DNA of 64,000 nt from JBDLRH01 sp039800165. GTDB taxonomy: Bacteria; Pseudomonadota; Gammaproteobacteria; Burkholderiales; Burkholderiaceae_C. Position 1 is the stretch's first letter; every line of letters starts with the position of its first letter. The stretch covers positions 3,346-67,345 of the forward strand of contig JBDLRH010000004.1 in NCBI GenBank assembly GCA_039800165.1. Reading direction: 5' to 3'. The translations under genes and the position numbers were made by a program. The notes under the pieces are model-generated. The model had not been told where the DNA came from, did not search any database, and saw nothing but the letters and a program-made list of their open reading frames with translations. Shown one piece after another: positions 34,530-44,326 of this stretch.

Positions 34530-35297
34530 TCAGGCCGCCTGCGAGCCGCGATGCGCCCAGCCGGTGGTGCGCTTCTCGATCCAGCTGAACACTTCGTACA
34601 TCGCCATCGCCATCACGCCGATGGTGACCAGGCCCGCGAAGGCCAGCGACATGCGCTGCTGGCTGCCGGCGGTCTGCATCAGGTAGCCGATGCCCGAGTC
34701 GCCGGCGGTCATCTCGGCCAGCACGGTGCCGACGAAGGCCAGGGTGATCGCGATCTTGAGCGAGCCGTAGAAGTAGGGCATGGAGCGCGGCAGGCCGATC
34801 TTGACCAGGATGTCCCAGCGGCGCGCACCCAGCACGCGCAGAACGTCTTCCAGCTCGGGCTCGAGTGTGGCAAGACCGGTGGCGATGTTCACCGTGATCG
34901 GAAAGAAGCTGATCAAAAACGCGGTCAGCACGCCCGGGCCCAGGCCGATGCCGAACCACACCACCAGGATCGGCACCACCGCCGCCTTGGGCACTGCATT
35001 GAAGGCCACCATCAGCGGGTACAGCGCGGTGTAGGCCATGCGCGAGCTGCCGATCAGGAAGCCCAGCAACACACCGACCACGATGGAGATGCCAAAACCC
35101 ACCATCGTGACCCAGAAGGTCTTCCACGCCGCTTCCAGCAGCGGGCCCTTGAATTCGACGAACTGGCTGGCGATCTGTGTCGGCGCAGGGAAGATGAATT
35201 CGGCGATGCCGAACACGCGCACCACCGCCTCCCACAGCAGCAGCACGATGGCCAGCACGATCAGCGGCGAGAAGCGCTCAAGCGTCTTGTTGTTCAT
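34530..35297 (-). CDS. ABC transporter permease, SsuC/TauC type
   Basis: A 255-aa inner-membrane permease of importer 2. About six helices are visible, with the loop LEPELEDVLRVLGARRWDILVKIGLPRSMPYFYGSL that contacts the ATPase. It is co-directional with the ATPase upstream (16-base gap) and the deaminase downstream. Confidence 0.93.
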   Translation of the reverse strand: MNNKTLERFSPLIVLAIVLLLWEAVVRVFGIAEFIFPAPTQIASQFVEFKGPLLEAAWKTFWVTMVGFGISIVVGVLLGFLIGSSRMAYTALYPLMVAFNAVPKAAVVPILVVWFGIGLGPGVLTAFLISFFPITVNIATGLATLEPELEDVLRVLGARRWDILVKIGLPRSMPYFYGSLKIAITLAFVGTVLAEMTAGDSGIGYLMQTAGSQQRMSLAFAGLVTIGVMAMAMYEVFSWIEKRTTGWAHRGSQAA

Positions 35298-35313
35298 GTT
35301 GGATGCGGGCGCG

Positions 35314-36132
35314 TCACTGCGGCAGGGTCACGGCCTTGCCCACCGGCTGCCGCGACGCGCCGATGTGGCCGCGCAGCTCGTGCACGATGTCGGTGAACTG
35401 CGGGGTGTAGGTCACTTCCAGGTCGCGCGGCCGCGGCAGGTCGATCTCGCGCTTGACGACGAAGCGCCCCGGGCTGCGGCTCATGCAATACACCGTGTCG
35501 GCAAGGAACACGCTCTCGCGCAGGTCGTGGGTGACCAGGATGACGTTGAACTTCTGCGCGGCATGCAGGTCGCGCAGCGCGCACCACAGCTCTTCGCGGG
35601 TGAAGGCGTCCAGCGCGCCGAAGGGCTCGTCAAGCAGCAGCATCTTCGGCTCGTGGATCAGCGCGCGGCAGATGCTGGCGCGCTGCTGCATGCCACCCGA
35701 CAGCTGCCACGGAAACTTGTCTTCGTAGCCGCCCAGGCCCACGCTTTGCAGCAGCTTGCGGGCGCGTTCCTCGTACTCCTTGCGCCTGGACTTGAACGAC
35801 GAGCGGTACGGCTCGACGATCTCCAGCGGCAGCAGCACGTTGTCCACCGTGGTGCGCCAGGGCAAGAGGCTCGGCGCCTGAAACGCCATGCCACTGATCT
35901 TCAGCGGGCCGGTGACCGGCTCGCCGTTGATCACGATGGTGCCCTGGCTGGGCATCTTCAGGCCCGTCGTCAACTTCATGAAAGTCGACTTGCCGCAACC
36001 GGAGGGGCCGACGATGGCGATGAATTCGCCTTCCTCGACCTGCAGCGAGATGTCCTCGACCGCGTACTGGCCCTTGGCCAGCAGTTCCTCGTTATAGGCA
36101 AGCCAGACGTTGCGGAAGTCGACGAAGGCCAT
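35314..36132 (-). CDS. ABC transporter ATPase, SsuB/TauB type
   Basis: A 272-aa ATPase of importer 2. Walker A GPSGCGKST is at 42-50, the Q-loop is AFQAPSLLPWRTT, the signature is LSGGMQQRASICRAL and Walker B is MLLLDEPFGALDA followed by VTHDLRESVFL. The start MAFVDFRNVW is used; an upstream extension overlaps the binding-protein gene. Confidence 0.94.
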   Translation of the reverse strand: MAFVDFRNVWLAYNEELLAKGQYAVEDISLQVEEGEFIAIVGPSGCGKSTFMKLTTGLKMPSQGTIVINGEPVTGPLKISGMAFQAPSLLPWRTTVDNVLLPLEIVEPYRSSFKSRRKEYEERARKLLQSVGLGGYEDKFPWQLSGGMQQRASICRALIHEPKMLLLDEPFGALDAFTREELWCALRDLHAAQKFNVILVTHDLRESVFLADTVYCMSRSPGRFVVKREIDLPRPRDLEVTYTPQFTDIVHELRGHIGASRQPVGKAVTLPQ

Positions 36133-36152
36133 GGATGCTCGGTGCTCCGCGT

Positions 36153-37214
36153 TTACTTCTTGGCGGCCGGCGCAGCGGCAGCCTTGGCCACCGGCGGCAG
36201 GATGTTGAGCTCGGCCTTCGGCGGCAGCAGCTTGTCGGTCCACACCGCATTCACATCCACGCGGGTCTTGGTGGCAAATGCATCGGACACCTGCGACGCC
36301 ATCAGCGCCAGGCGGCCCGGGTTCACCACGCCAAAGCCCTCGGCGCGTGCGTCGGGGCTGGCCACGACCGCGTCAATCGCCATGCGCAGGCGGCGCTTTT
36401 CCAGGTCGACGTTGATGATGCCGTCACGCGCCTTCACGTATTCGATGGCCGGGTCGGGGTTGGCCATCACTTCCTTGGCGCCCTTGGCAAAGGCCGACAG
36501 GAAGGCAGTCACTGCCTTGGGGTTCTCGCGGATCAGCTTGGGCGAGGCGATGATCGCGTTGCCGTAGAGCTTCACGCCGTGGTCGGGGTAGTTCAGCACC
36601 ACGATGTCTTCGGTCTTCACGCCACGCGCCTCGAGGTTGAGGATGGAGGTGAACGAGAAGCCGGTGATGGCCTCGATGTCGCCGCGCACCAGCATCGTCT
36701 CGCGCAGCGGCGGGTCCATGCTGGTCCACTGCACGCCAGAGATGTTGTTGGCCTTGGCGAAGATCGGGAACGCCTTGCGGCCGGCATCAAAGCCCGGCGC
36801 GCCGAGCTTCTTGCCGTTGAGGTCGGCCGGGGTCTTGATGCCGCTCTTCTTGAGCGCCAGCACCGCAGCCGGCGTGTTGTTGTAGACCATCATCACCGCC
36901 ACCGGCTTGTTCGGCGCGTCGGGGTTGTTGGCGTGGAATTCCATCAGCGCGGCCAGGTCGGCAAAGCCGATGTCGTAGGTGCCCGAGGCCACACGGGTGA
37001 CGGTGCCGCCCGAGCCGTTGCCGGCGTCGATGGTCACGTCCAGCCCGGCGGCCTTGTAGTAGCCCTTGGCGGTGGACGCGAGGAACAGCGCCGCAGGGCC
37101 CTCGAAGCGCCAGTCCAGCTGGAACTTGATCGGCGTTTGCGCCGAGGCGGTGGACACAAAGGCGAGCGAGGCCGCCAGGGCGGCGGCGGACTTCAGCAGG
37201 GAACGCTTGTTCAT
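36153..37214 (-). CDS. ABC substrate-binding protein, NMT1/THI5-like
   Basis: A 353-aa periplasmic receptor, first gene of importer 2. The signal peptide is about 1-26 (ends ASAQ). The mature part begins IKFQLDWRFEGPAALFLASTAKGYYKAAGLDVTI, typical of NMT1-like receptors. The C-terminal tail is Ala/Lys-rich. Because a deaminase is encoded downstream and purine genes flank the operon, a purine base or nucleoside analogue is a reasonable ligand guess. No purine-base permease of another class is visible in the window. Confidence 0.9.
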   Translation of the reverse strand: MNKRSLLKSAAALAASLAFVSTASAQTPIKFQLDWRFEGPAALFLASTAKGYYKAAGLDVTIDAGNGSGGTVTRVASGTYDIGFADLAALMEFHANNPDAPNKPVAVMMVYNNTPAAVLALKKSGIKTPADLNGKKLGAPGFDAGRKAFPIFAKANNISGVQWTSMDPPLRETMLVRGDIEAITGFSFTSILNLEARGVKTEDIVVLNYPDHGVKLYGNAIIASPKLIRENPKAVTAFLSAFAKGAKEVMANPDPAIEYVKARDGIINVDLEKRRLRMAIDAVVASPDARAEGFGVVNPGRLALMASQVSDAFATKTRVDVNAVWTDKLLPPKAELNILPPVAKAAAAPAAKK

Positions 37215-37252
37215 GAGGGGCTCCAGTTCGAAGAAAGATGCATCACCGGTCA

Positions 37253-37268
37253 AGCAAGGACGGTGCCA
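37253..37268 (-). promoter_or_regulatory. Predicted sigma-54 promoter of importer 2 operon
   Basis: On the minus strand TGGCACC-GTCC-TTGCT has GG-N10-GC and 11 of 12 consensus bases. The predicted start near 37242 gives a 28-base leader before the binding-protein ATG. Confidence 0.8.
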
Positions 37269-37286
37269 TCACGCAGCGCTGGTCGG

Positions 37287-37303
37287 GGCACCAGCCCGGT
37301 GCG
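37287..37303. promoter_or_regulatory. NtrC-like site upstream of importer 2
   Basis: GGCACC-AGCCC-GGTGCG contains the perfect NtrC core GCACC-N5-GGTGC (10 of 12 positions of the full dyad). It is centred about 28 bp beyond the -24 box of the adjacent sigma-54 promoter, closer than classical enhancers. Confidence 0.6.
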
Positions 37304-37414
37304 AACGGAATTGTGACCCAAGCTCCGGGACGGCTTTGCGCTGCCCCCTCGGTGGAAACCCGACAAGCGGGCCGGGGCCACCGCTGCGGGCATGGAACCA
37401 AAGGTATTCATTGA

Positions 37415-37434
37415 TGCATACGATTTCGTATACA
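37415..37434. promoter_or_regulatory. Palindromic operator-like dyad
   Basis: TGCATACGATTTCGTATACA is a 20-base dyad with 8 of 9 arm positions paired around a TT centre. It shares GTATAC with the GntR-type operators at 42333 and 52651 but is not the same sequence. It lies between importer 2 and the M20 gene. The rest of the 287-base gap 37215-37501 holds the sigma-54 and NtrC-like elements and no gene. Confidence 0.5.
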
Positions 37435-37501
37435 CATGAGTGTACGTTTCGCGTGCAGGTGCGGTATCAGGGTCAACCCTGAGCGCCACGCCGTCCCGCG
37501 C

Positions 37502-38746
37502 TCAGCCCAGCAGCTCGTGCAGGGTGCGCGCGATCACCTTGGTGGCGCGCCGCAGGTCCTCCAGCACGATGTGCTCGTCGGCACGCTTGGCATTGCTTTC
37601 GCGCACGGTGCGCGGGCCGGCGCCGTAGATCACGCCGGGGATGCCCTGCTCCACATACAGCCGCACGTCGGTGTACAGCGGCGTGCCCACCGCCGGGATG
37701 GGTTCGCCAAACACCTGCTGACCGTGCTTTTGCAGCGCCTGCACCAGCGGTGCGTTGCCGGCCAGCGGCACCATCGCGCGTGCCAGCAGCATGCGCTTGA
37801 CGTCCACGGTGATCGCGGCGCTGCCACGCGGTGGCTTGAAGCGGGCCGCAGCCTGGGCAATCAGGTCACGAATCGAGGCCTCGACCTGCGCCGGGTCTTC
37901 CTCGGGGATCATGCGGCGATCCAATTTGATCACCACCTTGCCCGGCACCACATTGGTGTTGGTGCCGCCCTGGATCAGGCCGACGTTGAGGTAGGGGTGG
38001 GTGATGCCCTCGACCTTCGATCGCACCTGCTTGTACTGCTCGTTGAGCGCATACAGCGCATTCAGGATGTGCACCGCGCCTTGCAGCGCATCGGTGCCGC
38101 TGTCGGGAATGGCAGCGTGCGCCATCTCGCCCTGCACCGTCACTTCCATCTGCAGGCAGCCGTTGTGTGCCACCACCACCTGGTAGCTGAAGCCGGCCGC
38201 GATCATCAGGTCGGGCTTGGTCAGGCCCTTCTTGAGCAGCCAGCCCGGGCCGACCTCGCCGCCGAACTCCTCGTCGTAGGTGAAGTGCAGCTCCACCGCG
38301 CCGGCCTTGGGTTTTGCAACCGCCTCCAGCGCGCGCAGCGCAAAGGTGAAGCTCGAGAAGTCGCTCTTGCTCACCGCGGTGGCACGGCCGTACATCTTGC
38401 CGTCCACCACCTCGCCGCCGTAGGGGTCGTGCGTCCAGCCTTCGCCCGGGGGCACCACATCGCCATGCGCGTTCAGCGCAATCGTGCGGCCACCGGCGCC
38501 ATAGGGGCGGCGCACGATCAGGTTGGTGATGCTTTGCAGGCCGGCGGCCTTCACCTCGTCGGCGGGCACCGGGTGCTTCTCCGCCTCGAAGCCGAAGGCG
38601 CGGATCAGCTCGGCGGTGCGCTCGGCGTGCGGCGCGTTGTTGCCAGGTGGTGTGTCGGTGGGCACGCGCACCAGTTGCTGCAGAAACTGCACCTGCTCGT
38701 CAAAGTGCGCGTCGATCCAGGCATCCAGTTGTTGTTCGGGGCTCAT
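37502..38746 (-). CDS. M20-family amidohydrolase (ArgE/DapE-like)
   Basis: A 414-aa co-catalytic zinc hydrolase. Metal and catalytic residues are visible in LNAHGDVVPPGEGW and TYDEEFGGEVGPGW; the dimerisation domain lies in the middle (EMAHAAIPDSGTDALQG). Relatives deacylate amino acids. It is the last gene of the gntR-puuE-uraD/allC run (34 bases after the fusion gene), so a ureido or carbamoyl intermediate of allantoin breakdown is a possible substrate. The start MSPEQQLDAWI is chosen. Confidence 0.88.
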   Translation of the reverse strand: MSPEQQLDAWIDAHFDEQVQFLQQLVRVPTDTPPGNNAPHAERTAELIRAFGFEAEKHPVPADEVKAAGLQSITNLIVRRPYGAGGRTIALNAHGDVVPPGEGWTHDPYGGEVVDGKMYGRATAVSKSDFSSFTFALRALEAVAKPKAGAVELHFTYDEEFGGEVGPGWLLKKGLTKPDLMIAAGFSYQVVVAHNGCLQMEVTVQGEMAHAAIPDSGTDALQGAVHILNALYALNEQYKQVRSKVEGITHPYLNVGLIQGGTNTNVVPGKVVIKLDRRMIPEEDPAQVEASIRDLIAQAAARFKPPRGSAAITVDVKRMLLARAMVPLAGNAPLVQALQKHGQQVFGEPIPAVGTPLYTDVRLYVEQGIPGVIYGAGPRTVRESNAKRADEHIVLEDLRRATKVIARTLHELLG

Positions 38747-38780
38747 CGGTCGGTGTCTTTCGGTGTGTGGGCGCAGGCAA

Positions 38781-40556
38781 TCAGCCGCGCGCGATCTGCT
38801 GCAGCAGATGGTCAAAGGCGTCGACGCACAGCTGCATGTCGTCGCAGGTGGTGGACTCCAGCGGGTTGTGACTGATGCCGGCGTTCTCGCCGCGCACGAA
38901 CAGCATGGCCTGCGGCATCACTTCGTGCAGCTTCATCGCATCGTGGCCGGCACCACTGGGCATGCGGAACACCGGAAGGCCAAGCGACTGCACCGCGGCC
39001 TCCCAGCGCTGCTGCCAGGCACTTGCGCTGGGGGCAGCGGCTGCGCGCATTGTTTCTTCGACCTTGCTGCGCACGCCGCGGCGCGCACAGATCTCTTCGA
39101 GCCTGGCCAGCACATCGCGCACCAGGGCATCGCGCTGCGCATCGGTGGGCGCGCGCAGGTCCAGCGTGAAGACACAGCGGCCGGGCACCACATTGGTCGA
39201 CCCGTTGGGCACCTGCAGGATGCCCACCGTGCCCACCGAGTCGCCGTCGGCGGATGCGCGTTGTTCCACATACAGCGCCAGTTCAGCCACGGCCACGGCG
39301 GCATCGCGGCGGCGGTCCATCGGCGTGGTGCCGGCGTGGCTGGCCATGCCCTGCACCTCGCACAGGTAGCGCACGCTGCCGTTGATGGAGGTGACCACGC
39401 CGAGCGGCAGGTCCACCTCGTTGAGCACCGGGCCCTGCTCGATGTGCACCTCCACAAAGCCGCTGTAGCGCCTGGGGTCGCGCTTCAGTGCGGCAATCGC
39501 CTCCAGCGTGGCCGGCAGGCCGGCAGCGCGCATCGCATCGCGCATGGTCACGCCGTCGGCGTCTTGCTGGTCCATCCAGGCGGGATTGAACTGGCCGATC
39601 AGCGCGCCCGAGCCGAGGAAGGTGGCCTTGTAGCGCTGGCCTTCCTCTTCGGCAAAGCCGATCACCTCAATGCCGTAGGGCAGCCGCTTGCCGCTGGCAT
39701 GCAGTGCACGCACGCATTCCATGGGCACCAGGATGCCCAGGCGGCCGTCGTACTTGCCGCCGTTGCGCACCGTGTCGAAGTGGCTGCCGGTCATCAGCAG
39801 CGGTGCGCCTGCAGCGCTGCCGTGATAACGCCCCACCACATTGCCCACCGCGTCGATGAACACTTCATCAAAGCCGCACTCGCGCATCCACTGCGACAAC
39901 TGGGCCTGGCAGGCCTGATGGGCCGCCGTCAGATAGGTCACGGTGAGCTGCCCGGCCTCCTTGAAGCCGGGGTCGGAGTGCTGTGCCAGGGCTTCGGCCC
40001 AGTCCCACACGCGCTGGCCGCGCTCGGGCGTCGCGCCGAACTTGTCGTTCAGGCGGATCTCTGCAATGCGATGGATGTTGCGCAGGGCCTCGGCGCGCTC
40101 GTAGTCAGGCGGGTTGTGCAGGCGGCGCGCGAAGGTGTCGATGATCTGGTGGCGGTTCAGCCCGGTACCGCGCGGCCCGCGCACCGCCAGGATGAACGGA
40201 AAGCCGAACTTCGCGTTGTAGTCGACATTGAGCGACTGGATGCGAGCGAATTCCTCGGGCGTGCAGTCGGTCAGGCCCGCCTTGCCCTGCTCGTTGGTGC
40301 TTTCGGCGGTCAGCGTCTTGCTCACCATCGCCTTGCCCGCGAGTTCGGGGTGGGCGCGGATCAGCGCCAGCTGCTTGTCCTCGGCGGCCTCGCGCACCAC
40401 CTGTGCCATCGCCTGCTTCAGGTGGGTGAGCGAGCGAAACGGCCGCTGGGCCAGCGCTGCCTCGGCAATCCACGGCGAATGCTCGTAGATGCCGTCGAGC
40501 AGCTGCACACCCTGCGCCGGGCTGGCAGCATTGAGTTGGTCGATCGTCAGCGTCAT
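38781..40556 (-). CDS. OHCU decarboxylase / allantoate amidohydrolase fusion
   Basis: A 591-aa two-domain protein. Residues about 1-170 are OHCU decarboxylase (UraD): catalytic His69 in AHPELAGKA, and SLNVDYNAKFGFPFILAVRG. Residues about 175-590 are allantoate amidohydrolase (AllC type): GSHFDTVRNGGKYDG, EEEGQRY, HIEQGPVL and a C-terminal SGAGHDAM. It would make S-allantoin from OHCU and later release ammonia from allantoate, giving ureidoglycine. The step between them, allantoinase, is encoded 4 bases upstream (puuE). Fusion of non-consecutive steps is a notable design. Confidence 0.93.
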   Translation of the reverse strand: MTLTIDQLNAASPAQGVQLLDGIYEHSPWIAEAALAQRPFRSLTHLKQAMAQVVREAAEDKQLALIRAHPELAGKAMVSKTLTAESTNEQGKAGLTDCTPEEFARIQSLNVDYNAKFGFPFILAVRGPRGTGLNRHQIIDTFARRLHNPPDYERAEALRNIHRIAEIRLNDKFGATPERGQRVWDWAEALAQHSDPGFKEAGQLTVTYLTAAHQACQAQLSQWMRECGFDEVFIDAVGNVVGRYHGSAAGAPLLMTGSHFDTVRNGGKYDGRLGILVPMECVRALHASGKRLPYGIEVIGFAEEEGQRYKATFLGSGALIGQFNPAWMDQQDADGVTMRDAMRAAGLPATLEAIAALKRDPRRYSGFVEVHIEQGPVLNEVDLPLGVVTSINGSVRYLCEVQGMASHAGTTPMDRRRDAAVAVAELALYVEQRASADGDSVGTVGILQVPNGSTNVVPGRCVFTLDLRAPTDAQRDALVRDVLARLEEICARRGVRSKVEETMRAAAAPSASAWQQRWEAAVQSLGLPVFRMPSGAGHDAMKLHEVMPQAMLFVRGENAGISHNPLESTTCDDMQLCVDAFDHLLQQIARG

Positions 40557-40560
40557 CGCT

Positions 40561-41511
40561 TCAGCCCTTTTGCGCTTGCGCGTACGGGTGGGTCTGCTTC
40601 CAGTGCCGCGCGATGTCGACGCGGCGGCACACCCACACGCGGTCGTGCTTTTCGATGTGGTCCAGAAAGCGCTGCAGCGCGCCGATGCGCCCGGGGCGTC
40701 CGAGCAGGCGGCAGTGCATGCCGATGCTCAGCATCTTCGGGCTCTCGTCGCCCTCTGCGTACAGGGCGTCGAAGCTGTCGCGCAGGTAGGTGAAGAAATC
40801 CTCGCCCTGCGAAAAGCCCTGCGGCAGGGAAAAGCGCATGTCGTTGGTGTCCAGCGTGTAGGGCACCACCAGGTGCGGCACCACGCTGCCGTCGCTCTTT
40901 TGCACCCGCATCCAGAACGGCAGGTCGTCGCCGTAGTAGTCGCTGTCGTACTCGAGCCGGCCGTCATCGACGACGAGGCGACGCGTGTTGGGGCTGTCGC
41001 GGCCGGTGTACCAGCCCACCGGGCGGGTGCCGCTCATCTTCTCGATGATGTCCAGGCCGCGCTGCATGTGCTCGCGCTCGGTGGCCTCGTCCATGTTCTG
41101 GTAGTGAATCCAGCGCCAGCCGTGGCAGGCGATCTCGTGGCCCAGCTCGCCGAAGGCGGCCGTGATGTCGGGGTGGCGTTCGAGTGCCATGCTCACGCCG
41201 AAGACGGTCATCGGCAGCTTGCGCTTCTCGAATTCGCGCAGGATGCGCCACACGCCCACGCGCGATCCGTACTCGTAGATGCCCTCCATGCTCAGGTGCC
41301 GCGCGGGATAGGCCGCAGGGTTGAACATCTCCGAGAGGAACTGCTCGCTGGCGGCGTCGCCGTGCAGTACCGCGTTCTCGCCGCCTTCCTCGTAGTTCAG
41401 GACGAACTGCACCGCCACGCGCGCGCGGCCGGGCCATTGCGCATGCGGCGGGTTGCGGCCGTAGCCGACCAGGTCGCGGGGGTAGGGCAGGGTGGAGTCG
41501 TAGACAGCCAT
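40561..41511 (-). CDS. puuE: Allantoinase PuuE (polysaccharide-deacetylase fold)
   Basis: A 316-aa cofactor-light allantoinase of the NodB-like fold, converting allantoin to allantoate. Family segments: YPRDLVGYGRNPPHAQWPGRARVAVQFVLNYEEGGEN, YEYGSRVGVWRILREF, and GHEIACHGWRWIHYQ. It is not related to the dihydroorotase-like allantoinase AllB. It lies 73 bases after gntR and directly before the UraD-AllC fusion, so all three are probably one transcript. Confidence 0.94.
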   Translation of the reverse strand: MAVYDSTLPYPRDLVGYGRNPPHAQWPGRARVAVQFVLNYEEGGENAVLHGDAASEQFLSEMFNPAAYPARHLSMEGIYEYGSRVGVWRILREFEKRKLPMTVFGVSMALERHPDITAAFGELGHEIACHGWRWIHYQNMDEATEREHMQRGLDIIEKMSGTRPVGWYTGRDSPNTRRLVVDDGRLEYDSDYYGDDLPFWMRVQKSDGSVVPHLVVPYTLDTNDMRFSLPQGFSQGEDFFTYLRDSFDALYAEGDESPKMLSIGMHCRLLGRPGRIGALQRFLDHIEKHDRVWVCRRVDIARHWKQTHPYAQAQKG

Positions 41512-41584
41512 GGTGCGTGCCGTTGGAAGGGTGTGTGGATAGGGGGGGGCGCGTCGCGCCGGTCTGCGGGTGCCGGGCAGGCCG

Positions 41585-42307
41585 TCAGGACAGCGCGGCC
41601 GCGATGTCGTGGGTGGGCATCGGCCGGTCAAGCTCCAGGCTTTGCTCGACGTGCATCAGGTGGCTTTCCATCAGGCGCACGGCGGTGGCCTCGTCGCGCG
41701 CAGCGATCGCCTTGACGATCTCTGCATGCTCTTCGTTCGAGTGTGCTGCCGCCTTGCTGCTCTGGTACATCAGGGTGATCAGCGCGCAGCGCGATATCAG
41801 GTCGCCCAGCATCTGCGCGAGCACCTCGTTGCCCATCAGGCGCGCCATCTCCACATGGAAGTCGCCCAGCAGCTCGGTGCGGCCGGACACGTCTTCCTCG
41901 GACACGGCGGCCTTCTCGCGCGCCACATGCTCGCGCATCGCCTTGATGCGCGCGGGCGTGGCCTCGCGGATGAAGGCGCGGGTCATCTCCAGCTCCAGCA
42001 TGCGGCGCACCGCAAACACCTGGCGCGCCTCGTCGGCCGAGGGTGTGGCGACGAAGGCGCCGCGCGCCGGCTCCATGCGGATCAGCCGGTTTTGCGACAG
42101 CTGGAACAGCGCCTGGCGCACCAGCGTGCGCGACACGCCGAAGTGGTCTGCCAGCTTTTGCTCGGCGAGCTTGGTGCCCGGGCGCAGGCGCTGCTCGACG
42201 ATGGCGCGGGTGAGCGCCTCGACGATGGTGGTGGTGGCCGATGCCGGTTCGGCAGCAGACGCGGCAGGGGCCGGGGCGCCGGTGGGGGCAGGCTTGGCGG
42301 CAGTCAT
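41585..42307 (-). CDS. GntR-family (FadR/FCD) transcriptional regulator
   Basis: A 240-aa regulator: Ala/Pro-rich leader (about 1-25), winged helix (about 27-95, with LAEQKLADHFGVSRTLVRQALFQL) and an FCD ligand domain (about 105-230). It is transcribed away from uraH. The perfect palindrome at 42333-42350 sits in the divergent gap, and a nearly identical palindrome lies in the puuD leader, so this protein is the likely repressor of the urate/allantoin genes. The effector is unknown; a purine breakdown product is likely. Confidence 0.9.
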   Translation of the reverse strand: MTAAKPAPTGAPAPAASAAEPASATTTIVEALTRAIVEQRLRPGTKLAEQKLADHFGVSRTLVRQALFQLSQNRLIRMEPARGAFVATPSADEARQVFAVRRMLELEMTRAFIREATPARIKAMREHVAREKAAVSEEDVSGRTELLGDFHVEMARLMGNEVLAQMLGDLISRCALITLMYQSSKAAAHSNEEHAEIVKAIAARDEATAVRLMESHLMHVEQSLELDRPMPTHDIAAALS

Positions 42308-42332
42308 GCGTCAAATGATAGTGCGTTCGGCG

Positions 42333-42350
42333 AAAAGTGTATACACTTTT
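42333..42350. promoter_or_regulatory. GntR-type operator between gntR and uraH
   Basis: AAAAGTGTATACACTTTT is a perfect 18-base palindrome, 25 bases from the gntR start and 27 from the uraH start. GGCGAAAA precedes it here as well as at the puuD copy. Confidence 0.8.
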
Positions 42351-42377
42351 GTCGACCATTTCATCCAGGAGAACCCC

Positions 42378-42731
42378 ATGGGCCTGAGCACCCACGTCCT
42401 TGACACCTACCACGGCTGCCCGGCGGCGGGGATGGGGGTGTCGCTGTACACCACCCAGGGCGAACAGGCCACGCTGGTCAAGCACTTCACCCTCAACGCC
42501 GACGGCCGCAACCCCGACGGCCCGCTGTACGACAACGCCAGCCTCAAGCGCGGCACCTACCGCCTGGTGTTCGAGGTGGGCGCGTATTTCAAGGCGCGCG
42601 GCGTGGCGCTGCCCGACCCGCCCTTCCTCGACCGGGTGGCGCTGGACTTTGGCGTGGCCCGCACCGATCAGCACTACCACGTACCGCTGCTGTGCAGCCC
42701 CTGGAGCTACAGCACCTACCGCGGTTCCTGA
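42378..42731 (+). CDS. uraH: 5-hydroxyisourate hydrolase
   Basis: A 117-aa transthyretin-like protein that hydrolyses 5-hydroxyisourate to OHCU. The N-terminal STHVLDTYHGCPAAGM and the C-terminal signature YSTYRGS are both intact; the HYHVPLL strand is also conserved. An AGGAG lies eight bases before the ATG. It acts between urate oxidase (puuD) and the UraD domain and is divergent from gntR across the shared operator. Confidence 0.96.
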   Translation: MGLSTHVLDTYHGCPAAGMGVSLYTTQGEQATLVKHFTLNADGRNPDGPLYDNASLKRGTYRLVFEVGAYFKARGVALPDPPFLDRVALDFGVARTDQHYHVPLLCSPWSYSTYRGS

Positions 42732-42838
42732 CCACCATGCGGGAAGGCTGAGCGCGGCCGTCGGCTGCCCCGGCCCGCCCCTGCCCCGCCGCGGGTACCG
42801 GTCACTAGAATGGGCAGACTCTCCCGTTGAGGTTTTCC

Positions 42839-44325
<1,487 letters not shown>

Positions 44326-44326
<1 letters not shown>

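Noticed and set aside
41542..41549. Run of eight G between gntR and puuE
   Set aside because: Intergenic homopolymer without a matching promoter; could be slippage or a sequencing artefact, and does not affect any frame.
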